Shown piece by piece: positions 11,654 to 22,989 of a stretch of 64,000 bases of DNA. The translations under genes and the position numbers were made by a program. Under the pieces are notes generated by a model. The model saw nothing but the letters and a program-made list of their open reading frames with translations. It was not told where the DNA came from and did no database searches. Numbering within the stretch: the stretch's first letter is position 1; every line of letters starts with the position of its first letter. Source of the DNA: Coffea arabica (Eukaryota > Streptophyta > Magnoliopsida > Gentianales > Rubiaceae); NCBI RefSeq assembly GCF_036785885.1, contig NC_092324.1, forward strand, positions 34,089,001 to 34,153,000. Reading direction: 5' to 3'.

Positions 11654-13153
11654 TGTCAAATTACCAAAAATAAAATTTATATCAATACCTACTCTCAAAA
11701 CTAAATGAGTATAGTGGTGAGTAGAGTCCTCTCCTCAGAGAACTTGCAGATTTATTACACAGATAATTTGGGGGGGGGGGTTTTAGGAAAGGAGATATAA
11801 AGAACAAATTAAAGATGTAAGGGTACTGAATTTCCACTTCACAAATAGTGCAACAGCTAAAGGATATAATAAACAATTAATTGACCCAACCTAATCAACG
11901 AAATAATTTTGGCATCAGCTCACACAATTGATCATAGATACCTGGATTAATTCACCCGTTCGTAAGTAAATTGGTTCTAGCAATTCAGTAACCGCCAAAC
12001 TACCAATCTCTCCTTAGTTATATGGTAGTCCAGAGACGCTCTTAAACTAATCCCTTGTAAAATAGATAACCCCAGAGATGCTCGTAGGATTTAATCTATT
12101 CACAACTTTAGGAATTAGAGAGACCCAATTCTAGCTAACAAACACATATACGGGTTTATTTAAATTAGATTAACTATTCCTACAACACAGATTAAATTAC
12201 TTGCGAGGCAATTAAATTGTGCTGTTTGCCACAAATTTTAAGACAATCAAGTGATACGCACCATCGTCCTAATTGGCAGAATACGATTCAGACAATTGAA
12301 CAACTGGCCACATTAATCTAATAAATCCAAACAATAATACCCATTAAAACAAAGAATAATTAAATACCAACTAACGCAGAATTTAAAATAGCATAGAATA
12401 ATTAAAAAGATCTCACAATTGTCCATGCACCGGGTCTTGATTATTCCTCAACTAGATAAAGGAACCTAGCCTTGCCTCATAACGATGATGCAATCCCAGG
12501 CTTTAATGTGCTTTAGTTGATGAAAAAATAAAGAATACAGCCGCTAATCTCTAACTCACGTTTAGAAGGGAAGAAAAGATGGATAACTGCTAGTCTCTTG
12601 CTACCCTACTTAAAGTTGTCTGCCGTCCCCACTTGTTTTGCCAATCACATATCTTTATCTATAAGGGATATCTTCCCTTATTTTCCCCTTGATTTGTTAC
12701 CAAAATATCCTCTGAAGATGTCTCCTAATCCAACACAACTTCAAAACACCTCCCAAGAATCGTGGCAAGCGTCCAGGGATAAGCCCCGCGGTCCATTTTT
12801 TTGGATGTCACTCTGCGGCCTCTGGCGTGGGCACGCTCTGGAATGAATAGTCCTCTGGAAATTCGCCTCTTTTCACCACTTTTGATACCAATCGCCTACA
12901 ACTGGCACAAATACCAGTTATGAGCGGAAACCCATTACTTTGCATAATAAGTGGCCAAAATTAAGAGCAAATACCATCAAATAAAACGCACAATTGTCTC
13001 ACTATCACTTGTTCAAAATCCCCCAGTAATTCTTACTCTAAAAGAAATAAAATTTTTTCCAATCCTTGTGGAGACGATCCTACTCACTGCTATATGCAAA
13101 TTTAAAATTTTTTGAGTGGGCATTTTATTATTGTGCAGGTTCGATACCTGTCA
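11654..13153 (-). mobile_element. 5' LTR of the Athila-like element (about 1.5 kb)
   Basis: On the minus strand it starts TGACAGGTATCGAACC and ends GGTAATTTGACA, next to the PBS. It contains the CCTTGTGGAGACGAT box seen in Athila/Tat LTRs, a run of ten G at 11769-11778 and one copy of the motif repeated in the element's 3' region (12825-12857). The second LTR is not in the window, so the outer edge is inferred. Confidence 0.65.
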
Positions 13154-13873
13154 GTCACTATGAATTTGGTTGACAATCTGGGGACAGATTCTACTTCCTG
13201 CTTGACTTGATTATGTGCTCTATTTTTTACTAAAGCTTCTATAGTCAATCTGGTCAAATAATCTGGTCCAGCTCACCTCAATCCATAACCGGATTGCTCT
13301 TGATCTTCCACATTTAATGCTTCACTATTTTCCTTTTGCGTCGCGCATCCTTTTCCAATCATGCTTCGAGTCTCCTTAAATTCTTTAATACTCCCCAATT
13401 AGCTCCATATTGAGACTTGATCATTCACCTTACAAAAACATCAAGAATTTGTGAGTAAAATGGCACAATCACAAACATTTCCTATTATCCACCTAATGCA
13501 CAACTTCAATGCAAAATAAGCTCTAAAAACAATAACACTTCCCCATTTGACTCAAAAACAATATGAAACATCCACAAAAATAATCACAATATTAACCCTT
13601 ATCAGTTCCCACCGAAATTTGATAAAAAAAAAATGGGTCAAGAAGGATGTGTGAACAAGCTCCAAGTTGCCCTGCAACATGCACAACAAAATATGAAAAT
13701 GAGGGTAGAGTCCATGTCTTGGTCTGCATTTTGTCCTGTCTTGTAGATTTGCACTTTTCTGATGAATCTTGAAACGTGCTCTGCTTTTTTACCAATTTAA
13801 GCTACAAATTTTTGGATGATAAAAGTTGAAATGGCTCTTGCACAAAATATGAAAGTTATAATAATCGCTTGTG
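13154..13873. other. AT-rich flank, no gene recognised
   Basis: The segment lies between the Athila-like LTR and the inverted repeat pair. A 67-codon ORF at 13592-13795 has no recognisable domain. The composition and short A/T runs resemble LTR U3 sequence, and a weak resemblance to 19349-19678 is seen by eye only. Confidence 0.4.
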
Positions 13874-16466
13874 ATGAGTGTAAAAAATTGATTACTAGAA
13901 ACCCAAAACTTGTATTAGTGGGAGTCTAGTTCGAACCCATGGGAAACAGTTGAAACTCTTGATTTTCTTTATTAAATTAATAAAAAGTAAATTGAGATAG
14001 TTGAAACTATAAGTAGAACTAAAACAATAATAATAAAAATAGAAGATAAAATTAATAAACAATGAGCGAAACCAAGGACATAAAGATATTTAATCTGATT
14101 GATGATCAGTTCCTAAAGATTTAACCCTTAATTAACTATTAGGCCTAAGTTACACCGGAAGCTAGTAATAACTTGCAGATTTTTCGAATTCAACAATCAG
14201 AATGACGCACTCAAATGGTATTCTTGTTATTAAACAATCTAAGTATTGGCGGATGATGTGTCCTAATTATCATATTTTTATGTTCTTCCATCACTTTGAG
14301 TTATGCATATTTTATCTTTTAAAGTGCCACTTAATGTATGTTTTGTGATTGGATAGGTTGAAAAGCACTTGGAGTGAAAAATGTTGCCAGAGGAGTTCAA
14401 TTTGGAAAGAGAAAGATAAGTTCATAAAGGCAGCAGCCAATGGGCGCAATAATGGGGCCAAATACAAGGCTCATTCTAGCTTGAAATTGATTTTAATCAA
14501 ATTAACAAGTTAAGCAATGATGAGTGCCCATCTTACAACCCGTTTTAAGACGTGGCATTAGCTGAACATGTGTTTTCTCTGTTTTAATGCAACTATCTAA
14601 TTATAATTGAAAACCCTACCTCTTAGCACTATAAATAAAGGATTTTAATAGATTCTAGAAGGTAGCCAAAGAAGAAGAATGGCCTGAGGCTGCTACTTTC
14701 TCATATTCTATATTCTTAAGAGTAGATTAGAATAAGTAGAACTAGAATTTGGCTATGCACAATTTTGTTTCTCTCTTGAGGACAACATCTAGCTAATTTT
14801 CTATTCAAGTTAAGGATTGAAGTATTTATTCCATGACTGTGAAATCGGGTTTGATCTTTTCAATCTTTAATTTGATATGTATGATTCCTAAATTTCTATT
14901 CTATATTGATACATTTATGGTAGAGTAACTAGTTAATTATTCTTTCTGCATGTATTCTTTGAGCCAAAATACTAATATTGATTCATAATTGTCTTGTATT
15001 AGTATTTCTATGTGACAAATAAGGTTAGCAATTGGTTGTCCTCTTTTGTGAAACCTTAGGAGGAGTCATGGTGTTGATTAAATAATTACGTGCATCAGAG
15101 GTTATTGTCATCTTTGGTTGATTCTTGGTTATTAATGCTGTTATTAGGTTTAATTTGGGATTGCATCAATACCTAAATTGTCTGATAACAAGAATACAAT
15201 TTGAGTGCGTCATTTTGATTGTTGAATTTCAAGAATCTGTGACTTTCTACCGGCGTCCAGGGTAACTTAGGTATAGTTGATTAAAGGTTGGATCTTTAGG
15301 AGTTGATGATTAATCAAAATAAAGATCTTCATGTCCTTGGTTTGGATACTTATTTATTAATTTTATCTTTGGTTATTATTATTATTATTATTATTTAGTT
15401 TATTTAGAGTTTCAATTTTCTCAATTTACTTTTCATTATTTTAATAAAGAAAATCAGGAGTTTCAACTGTTCCTTGTGGGTTCGACTTGGACTCCCACTA
15501 CTACAAGTGTTGGGTTTCTAGTAATTAATTTTTGACACTCGCGAGAAGTGATGAAGGCAATCCCAAATTAACCTAAGAACAACATTAATAACTAAGAATC
15601 AGCCAAAGATGACAATAATCTGTGACACACGCTGTTATTTAATCAATACCATGATTACTCCTAAAGTTTTACAAAAGGGGACAACCAAATGCTAGCCTTA
15701 TTTGCCACGTAGAATACCAATACAAGACAATTACGGATCAAAATTAGTATTTTGGCATGAGGAATATATGCAGAGAGAATAACTGGGCACTTATTCTACT
15801 ATACTTGTATCAACACATAATAGAAATTAAGGAATCATGGATAGCAAATTAAAGATTGAAAAAATCAAACCTTGTTTCAGAATCGTTGGAATGAAGACTT
15901 CAATCCTTGGCTTGAATAGAGAATCAGCTGAGTACTACCCTCAAAAGAGAAATAGAGTTGTTCATAACCAAATTCTAGTTCTACTTATTCTGATCTACTC
16001 TTAAGAATGCTAAATTAAAAAAAATAGTGGCCTCAGACCATTCTTCTTCTTTGGCCTTTAGAATCGACCAAAACCCTCTATTTATAGTGGTAGGAGATGG
16101 GAGTTTTAAGTTGTAACTAGATAGATGTGTTAAAACTGAGAAAATGCATGTCCAGACAATGCCGGGTCCTAAGTCGGGTTTGAAGCTGGGTGCCCACCAT
16201 TGCCAAATCTTCAACTTGTGCTAAAATTAATTTTGAGTTTGAACGGGCCTCATGTTTGGCCCTCGTTATAGTGCCCATTGGCTGTTACCTTGGTGAACTT
16301 AGCATTCTCTTTCCAAATTGAACTCCTTTTGCATCATTTTCACTCCAAGTGCTTTTCAACTGGTCCCATCACAAAATATAACTTAAGTAGCACTTTAAAG
16401 GATAAAATATGCATAAAATCCTAATGATAGAGTAATATAAAAACAAGACAATTAGGACTCATCATG
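13874..16466 (-). repeat. LTR-like repeat X', split by a second copy of itself
   Basis: The left piece (13874-14250) and right piece (about 15550-16466) are together the reverse complement of the unit at 14254-15540. The right end reads, on the minus strand, ATGATGAGTCCTAATT. The left end, on the minus strand, reads TTTCTAGTAATCAATTTTTTACA. A TATA-like TATAAATAG (minus) lies near 16077-16087. It is probably a solo LTR of an Athila/Tat-like family, but no element body or firm TSD was found. Confidence 0.65.
14254..15540 (+). repeat. LTR-like repeat X, inserted in the opposite orientation inside X'
   Basis: It starts TGATGTGTCCTAATTAT and ends AGTAATTAATTTTTGACA. A TATA box TATAAATAAAG lies near 14631. 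The CCTTGTGGGTTCGACTTGG box near the end resembles the CCTTGTGG box of Athila/Tat LTRs. Homology with X' seems to go about 15 bp past the CA end, so the exact ends are uncertain. No protein-coding potential is seen. Confidence 0.65.
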
Positions 16467-16732
16467 TGGCCGTTCAAGTTAGATTAGCATCAAGAATCAC
16501 ATCATTTGAAACACCGAAAACTAAAAATGACTAAAATACCCTTGACTGATCAGTAGTCATTTCCAGATTTTGGCAGCAGAAGTATACCTCTGTATTTTAG
16601 CTTTTTGTCTATGAAAACGCATGAACTAGAATTCGATGTGCTCATAAGAAATGTAGCCTTTAGGTCTTAGCTTCAAAATTCTTTAAGAATCAACTTAATC
16701 CAATGTGTGTAGCTCAAGTTATAGTTGAAATA
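16467..16732. other. Short flank between X' and LTR B, no gene
   Basis: Continues at 19349 after removal of LTR B; AT-rich, with no ORF or domain. Confidence 0.4.
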
Positions 16733-19343
16733 TGTGATAGCCCCACCTTCCCCTAAGGCGAACCAAAGGGTTTAGCGGACTGCCTGCCCAACTCTCGCCG
16801 GGACTAACGGGACAGTTCAAGGCGATCTAAACGTTCCGGAATGTACAAGCGCGCTTAAGCAAGTCAAAATAGCATACAAAAGTTATCCAACAAGTTTATA
16901 CACGTGCGGTTTGCAAATTAAAACTCAACGGATTGGTTGGTTTAAAATACACTTAGGGTTTTGCCCAAAAGGGAGCTATTCAAAATACATTCACATAAGC
17001 TCAACTCGGCAACCAACATTCATAGCCTTTCCAAAAGTATTCAAATTCCTGTAAGAAAAACAAAAGGAATAGAGTGAGCTTACGCCCAGTGATATACTAC
17101 CACTCAAGCAACGAAGTTCATATAAGCATATAGCATTTCATTCCAATTCATCTAATAAAAGTAAGCCAAGAGTACACGTCAATAGAATTGGTAAAAGGAT
17201 ACGGACGGCTCTCAAGATCCCCTTTCCTCGCTTGTATACTTGATCGGACTTCATTGACCCTCCGTCAATGTTTATCAGGTAACCAACCGTAGGCTCCACT
17301 TTACTTCCATTCCTTCCACCCAACATACCCCTACCGGGCCCGAACTCCATACAGTATAAATTTGGTAATACTCAAGTATACCGGAATCAAGAGTCTTATA
17401 CTACAAGATTCCATATAACAGTCCCCATGGCTCGTCAATTTTCACGACCAAGCCCTCGCCAGCTCGATTCAATCGACTACCAATAGGATTGAGCTCAGTA
17501 GTGACAGTAATGGCCATTGGATACTCGTAAAAAAGACACCAAATCCAGTATTTCAAGTACCACAGTAGACAGTCATATATAATACAAAAGGGGTGAGGGC
17601 GATCAAGTACACCCTCACTTTAATCAGTTTCAACGGGGCAAATAAGCATTCAAGGCATCAAGTTCAAATGTAACAAAGCCACATAGTAACAAGCAAGTGA
17701 GTAGTACACTCACCAAGCAAGCAAGTGAAATTTCATACACTTCCGCCCAAAGAGCGTCTTGAATCACCGTCACGCCCTAAAATATTCAAACAAGCACAAT
17801 AAGACTCGATTACAAGTCATAAACCAATTCCACATACTACCAAAAATAAGGCTCCATTAGAACGTATAATTACTAAAGTAAGCTAGGGAAAGTCCGGAAA
17901 TGAGAGTTAAGCTCTAAAACCCAAAAACAGTTTTGACATCGTTTAGCGTATTGGACACAACCGGCACTACGATTATCGGATGGATGTAACAGAAAGGGCT
18001 ACAATGTTGAAGAAGGCCACTCAGTCCAGTTTGTAGTGCAACTAGGTCAAAAGTTCAATGTACCAAACCAGAACCGCATAAACAGGTTAACGAACCGCAT
18101 TCTGGTTAAATAACCGTAATTCAGGCTACCAAAGTCCAATTTAAGTGATTCCAAAACCATACGAAAGCTAAGAGACCAGGCTATATTTCTTAAGAAGATA
18201 TCAACAACCAAATCAGTAGTATTCCTGGTCAAACTAACCAATTACAGAAACGGATTAGCAGGTTCGGATAGAAACAGGGCAGCAGGGGTATTTCGATCTT
18301 TTTATAGGCTACGTTGCTCCGATTGAGTTGAAAATTTGCAGGCAACTATAAAATATCATTTTCTACAACTTTCATGTTTTAACCCAAGGCTAATTAGGCC
18401 TCTAACTAGGGGAAACAGTACCAGGCAGAATGGGGTTAATTGAAACCCTAATTCCGAAATTTCCTTTCAAAGCGGAAATTTTCCGCAAATAGCCACAATT
18501 TACGCACTATCACTTCATTCTAAACCATTCCCAACCATCATCCATGGCCACATAATAATAAACAGATAAAAACAGAAAAATCATGAATAAATAGAAAAAT
18601 TCACCAATCTCAACCAAAATCATGAAATAACCCACAAAATCACCTCTTAGGTTACCACAAGCCACTAATTAAACATTATTAGATAGAAAAGAGGGGTTCC
18701 TTAGCCACTCACCTTATCAACCCAAGAAAGGAAGCAATTTAGCACCTTAGTCTTCCAAACCACTTCACTAATCACCTCACAACTACTAAGAGAATGATTT
18801 TTATGGAGAACTTTCAAGTTTAATCGGTTGGTTTGTTGGATTGAGCAAGGTTGGAGCAAGAAATTTGAAGAGGTTTTCCTTTCTTTTTCCTTGAAGGTAG
18901 CCGGCCAAGAAGCTTGGAATTTGGGTGATTTTTGAGTCAATTTTTATATTAATTAGTAAAGTAGTAAATAGTGGTCAAAAGGTAAGAATAAATCTCCAAG
19001 TGACACTTGTCCCTCTCATTAAATGCAAAGTTATCCTTTTGTCTCTCTCACACTAATCCATTTAGTAACCTCTAGTTATCTCTTAACACCTGCTAAAATA
19101 AATCCAGTATCCAAAACTTAATCTAACTGGCCGAATTTTTTCCAAACTTACCGCACTAGTGGGTCCCACGTCCGGTATATACTCTTAAAACCCCTTGAAC
19201 CAACTTATACTGGAAAAATACTTTAAAAATCCTAATTACTCGTAAAAATTATTTAGAAAATTTTCCTACTAAAGAAAATGCATAAAAGGCGTGTAAATAA
19301 ATAAAATAAGGCCTAGAAATTAAGAAATTTACGGGTTCTCACA
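16733..19343 (-). mobile_element. Solo LTR B (gypsy, 2.6 kb), TSD AAATA
   Basis: Bounded by TGTGATAGCCCC and GGGTTCTCACA and flanked by a perfect AAATA duplication (16728-16732 and 19344-19348). In LTR orientation (minus) an intron-like unit runs from a donor ATAAG/GTGAGTGG at 18712 to an acceptor TTTTTCTTACAG ending at 17049, with branch-like CTCACT 25-30 bp before it. A hairpin GGATC-TTGA-GAGCC lies at 17207-17220 and an inverted TTGAC pair at 17254-17268. It is closest in layout to LTR E: both carry GTGGGACC(C) and GGGCCCG boxes in the same order. The 79-codon ORF in the leader (18701-18940) has no known domain. Confidence 0.9.
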
Positions 19344-19348
19344 AAATA

Positions 19349-19678
19349 CCAGAACATGTCAAAGCAGCCGATCTTTTCTTCATTGTTTCATAATTGCATT
19401 TCATACTTTGAACATTTTGTATTTCATGTTCACTTGAGATCACTTCAAATCATCAACAATCATGCATATATCTTCTCACTCCACTCCATTTGATGATTTA
19501 GTTATTAAAACTTATAAAAACATGAAGATTTCAACACTTAAATCCATAGAAATGCAATCTTTAATCACAAAATGTAAAATTCACTAGAAACCTAATTATT
19601 TAGATATAAAAATGACTAAAACACACCAAAAACTAAGCAAAAAAACACACTAAAATCATGCAAATTTGACACTTATCG
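19349..19678. other. AT-rich flank, no gene recognised
   Basis: Sequence between LTR B and a copia relic. No ORF of note; it is rich in short AAAC/ACAC runs and ends GACACTTATCGG at the junction with the copia relic. Confidence 0.35.
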
Positions 19679-19685
19679 GTAGCAA

Positions 19686-20081
19686 TTTAGTTATGTGAAG
19701 AAGCAAGAAACAGAAGGTGGTTGCTCTCTCTAGTGCAAAAGTTGAGTTCAAAGAAATGGTCAAAGGGGTGTGTGAACTTTTTTAGCTTAAGAAGTTGCTT
19801 ACCAATATCGGTTGTGCTCCAATTTCTGAGATGGATTTATTTTTTGATAATAAAATAACCGTTGATATTTCTCAAAATCCAGTTCAGCATGACCAAACTA
19901 AACATGTGGAGGTTGATCGATACTTCATTAAATAAAATCTTGAAAATAAAGTGATATGGTTTCCATTTATGAAATCTAAAAATCAACTAGTTGATATATG
20001 CATCAAAACTTTGCCAATTAAGAACTTCTACAACTCACTTGATAAGTTGGGCATATATGATCTCTATGCACCAACTTGAGG
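19686..20081 (+). pseudogene. Copia RNase H, C-terminal relic
   Basis: One reading frame carries the end of a Ty1/copia RNase H: SKKQKVVALSSAKVEF at the start (the usual SSAEAE box is altered), then FDNK, NPVQHDQTKHVEVD and LVDI-type motifs, and a terminal KLGIYDLYAPT. At least two in-frame stops interrupt it (TAG where Trp is usual, TAA where Gln is usual). The rest of the element upstream is missing. A GAGGGGGAG purine tract follows at once. Confidence 0.8.
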
Positions 20082-20086
20082 GGGAG

Positions 20087-20317
20087 TGTTGGAGTGAGTT
20101 ACAGATATGTATTTTGAATTTTAAATTATATATCAATTAGCGATATGATAATGATAAAATAGGTTAGTTACCATTGATGAGGATAGAATAGGTTAGTTAT
20201 CATTTTTATTTTTGTTCATTACATCTTATGATGTTGTAAGTCTACATATAGGGCATATATCATTGTAACTAGTGTGTGAAATACAGAATATTTCCCCAAA
20301 CTTTTTTCTTTTTAACA
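20087..20317 (+). mobile_element. 3' LTR of a small copia element (231 bp)
   Basis: Begins TGTTGGAGTGAG directly after the polypurine tract GAGGGGGAG and ends TTCTTTTTAACA. The short length suits several plant copia lineages. The 5' LTR and most of the body are absent, so no TSD can be checked. Confidence 0.7.
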
Positions 20318-22411
20318 TTAACTACAGCTCTAAAATCCTTACTGATAGTAGCCATAATTCCACATCCGGAAATAGAAGAAGTCTGAAGAGCACTTTTTGT
20401 TTCTATAGTAGACATAATTGAATTTGGAATGTATGTTAATGTTAATTTCTATAAACGAAAAAGAAACTAACCAACTTATGACATCGAATTAGGTTTGGAA
20501 GGAAGCTAACTTAACTGTAATTTCTAAAATAAAAATAATTCCCAACAAGAAAACCCAAAATAAAATTACATTTAAATTGAAGTTATCTTAGTGACTATTC
20601 TATGTATATTAATTAATTTATCACACAAGGATAGTAAAACAAAGAGCAAATGCCAGGTAATAGATGACGCATAGGACTTCCCCATTGCGAGGTTAGAATG
20701 TTGTCTAGCAAGGTTAGCAATTCCTATCTCCATTTCCACCAAAACATAACCAATGCCTCATATGACATGCGAGGTTTTATCTATTCTCTTCCTTTTGTTA
20801 TGATAAGAAAAGACTTTTCACTCAGATTTCCAAAGTTTGCCCACTTCCACAATCACGGAAGGAAGAAAATTGCCAATTTCTATGTGGAAATAATTGGATT
20901 CAAAATAAAGTAATGTTAATGTTAGTTAAAAAAAAAGAAGAAGAAAACAAAACAACTTATGAAGTAGAATTGGATTTAGAATGAAGTTACATAAATGTTA
21001 ATTTCTAAAAAGGAAAAAAAATGAGACAAGCAAATCCAAATTAAAATTAGATTTGTAATGGAATTATGTTAATATTTACTCTAGGCATATCAAAATTTAA
21101 AAATCCAAACAATTGAAGTTATGTTAATTTTCGTTCTAGGTATTTATGATTAAATCGATAATGAATTAGTGATGACTGATGGCTTGCCCATCCCACCTCG
21201 TTGCATTGTCCTTTCTAAGTGATTGCATCACTATTTTGAAACTCGGGTCAGGCAGCAACTTGACCGATTTCAAGGATTAGAAGTTAATAAGTTTAACTAA
21301 TTATATAGGGATTTAAAATTTAGATAACTAGATGATGTCATAAATATATTTTAATTTATACATGTAATTAAACAACAAAAGAAATAACTATAAAATATTT
21401 TTTATGGCATTTTTAAACTTGAAAGGAAAAGTGATGAGTTTATAACTAAATTCATAAGACCTATTTGACAAAATATAGAAAACAAGATTGTAATAACTTA
21501 AAAATAAATTCATGAGAGCGTTTATATTTGTCTAAACTACCCAAAGATTTAAAAAAAAACAAATACGTTACAAGTTTTAAGTATCAAACAAAAGTCAAGA
21601 GAAATTAAGAAAATCCTAAAAAGTAAAAAAAGGAAAAAAAGTGCGCATTAGAAAAAAATTAAAAAAAAACCCAAGGTTTCTGGTTTAAAACCGATTTTTT
21701 AGTCAAATGCTCCCTGGTTTGAGTAGGTGGCTCAAACCATTGTTAGGTTCTCAGTTTGACCGGTTGAACTTGCTAATCCGATCCGTGTTTAAAACCTTTC
21801 ATTAATTGCGACCTCCGAACGGATCCAAAGAACTCATTGAGCTAACAGTTAGCACAATTGGACCATCTTATCCCTGGTCTTTGTCAAAGCTACCTGGGGA
21901 CATAGTTTAGATTAGTGTCCTCAAATTTGGTTAACAATTTCTTGCATTCTTTTATTATTATTATTACTATTTTATTTTTCTTAATTCAGGAATGTCATGC
22001 CCAGGATATCAAGTGCACCCCTGAGTAGAATTCACTGTTTTTAAAGTAGAGAAGACTCGTATTCCAAAAAAAAAAAAAAAATGGTCGAGAAGGCTCAATC
22101 CAAAACGCAAAGTTGGCATGACCGCACAAGATCACAATACTGGAGGATTACAATATCACGCCTCCAGAAACCTTTTTTCTGCCATTCTCATCCTTTTTCG
22201 AAGACTGTTACAAGCAACCCAAAATGAAAATTTGAAAAGCCATGGGAAAAAGGAAAAACCAAAAAACTCCGTGCTCACCGCAATTTCTGATTCTTTTAAA
22301 CTTAAAAAGTTTATTGCCTTGAATCTGCTGTTTTTTTTTTTTTTTTTTGGTTTCCTCTATTTCTTATTGAAAATGTGCCTTCTGAGCTTTACAGGAATGC
22401 ATTTGGTTTAT
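20318..22411. other. AT-rich intergenic DNA with a diverged direct repeat
   Basis: Two diverged copies of a roughly 200-bp segment lie at about 20413-20610 and 20884-21090. Both contain AATGTTAATTTCT and AAACCAAATT/AAATCCAAAT-like motifs. Near 21690-21790 is a stretch rich in CGGTT/AACCG half sites. Short ORFs (20698-20913, 22118-22435) show no domain. A run of 16 A lies near 22065. Confidence 0.5.
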
Positions 22412-22695
22412 ATTGGGGTACATTTAATAAATTGAAATCTGAAATCTAAAATCTGAAGTTTGAATTCATTAAGTTATTGAATTATTAAGTATTAAATCTA
22501 ATACATTTGAAAGCATATCACTTTCAGTGATAAGTGAATAACTTATTACTTAATTTTGAAAGCAAGTTTTATCTAGAAAATTCAATGCCACTTAATTAAT
22601 TCAACTGTTCAATTTTTGATTATCAAACGGTCTGAATATGTTAAGATTTGAACTCATTAAATTTAAATACTGAATTGAATTATCAAATAGGGCCT
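22412..22695. mobile_element. Putative hAT-type MITE
   Basis: The segment starts GGGGTACATTTAATAAATTG and ends with the reverse complement of GGCCCTATTTGATAATTC, a loose terminal inverted repeat. The centre is nearly self-complementary in patches (ATTACTTA / TAAGTGAATAACTTATT). This looks like plant MITEs with a GGGCCxTTTGATAA end. No clean 8-bp duplication was found. Confidence 0.45.
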
Positions 22696-22989
22696 TAGTT
22701 AAGTATTTATTAACCCTCTTGTAGTTTATAAAAAGTACTGAATACATCTTCTCGATATACATATATGTGTGTGTACAAAAACATATAAAAAGAACAATGA
22801 TTCTTCATTCAGCCTTGTAGTTTGTCAAAACAAACAAGTTATTAAAAGTCTAAAAGAAACAAAAAAAAAAAGAGAGAGAGATACCAATGTGCATTGCACG
22901 TAATTCCAAACTAGCCATAATTAAATACTGGTGTGGGCAAAATAGAAAAGCACACTTCACAACTGATATTGCTTGAACCACTGCCATCG

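Larger units (their letters stand above)
2140..13153 (-). mobile_element. Athila-like Ty3/gypsy element, decayed, carrying solo LTR A
   Basis: Read from 13153 leftwards on the minus strand the order is 5' LTR (11654-13153), a tRNA-Asp-like PBS (11624-11641), gag, protease, reverse transcriptase/RNase H, integrase and a long 3' non-coding part with a purine tract (2331-2347). The order gag-PR-RT-RH-IN makes it Ty3/gypsy. The DLGAS protease, the tRNA-Asp-type PBS and the long region after integrase point to Athila. The coding parts are broken by frameshifts and stops. It is interrupted at 2440-5530 by an unrelated solo LTR. Its left end is cut or hidden by the copia element at 1-2139, and no 3' LTR is visible. 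Confidence 0.8.

Noticed and set aside
22118..22435. 105-codon ORF upstream of a MITE
   Set aside because: It includes a translated T-run, has no domain and ends inside the MITE.
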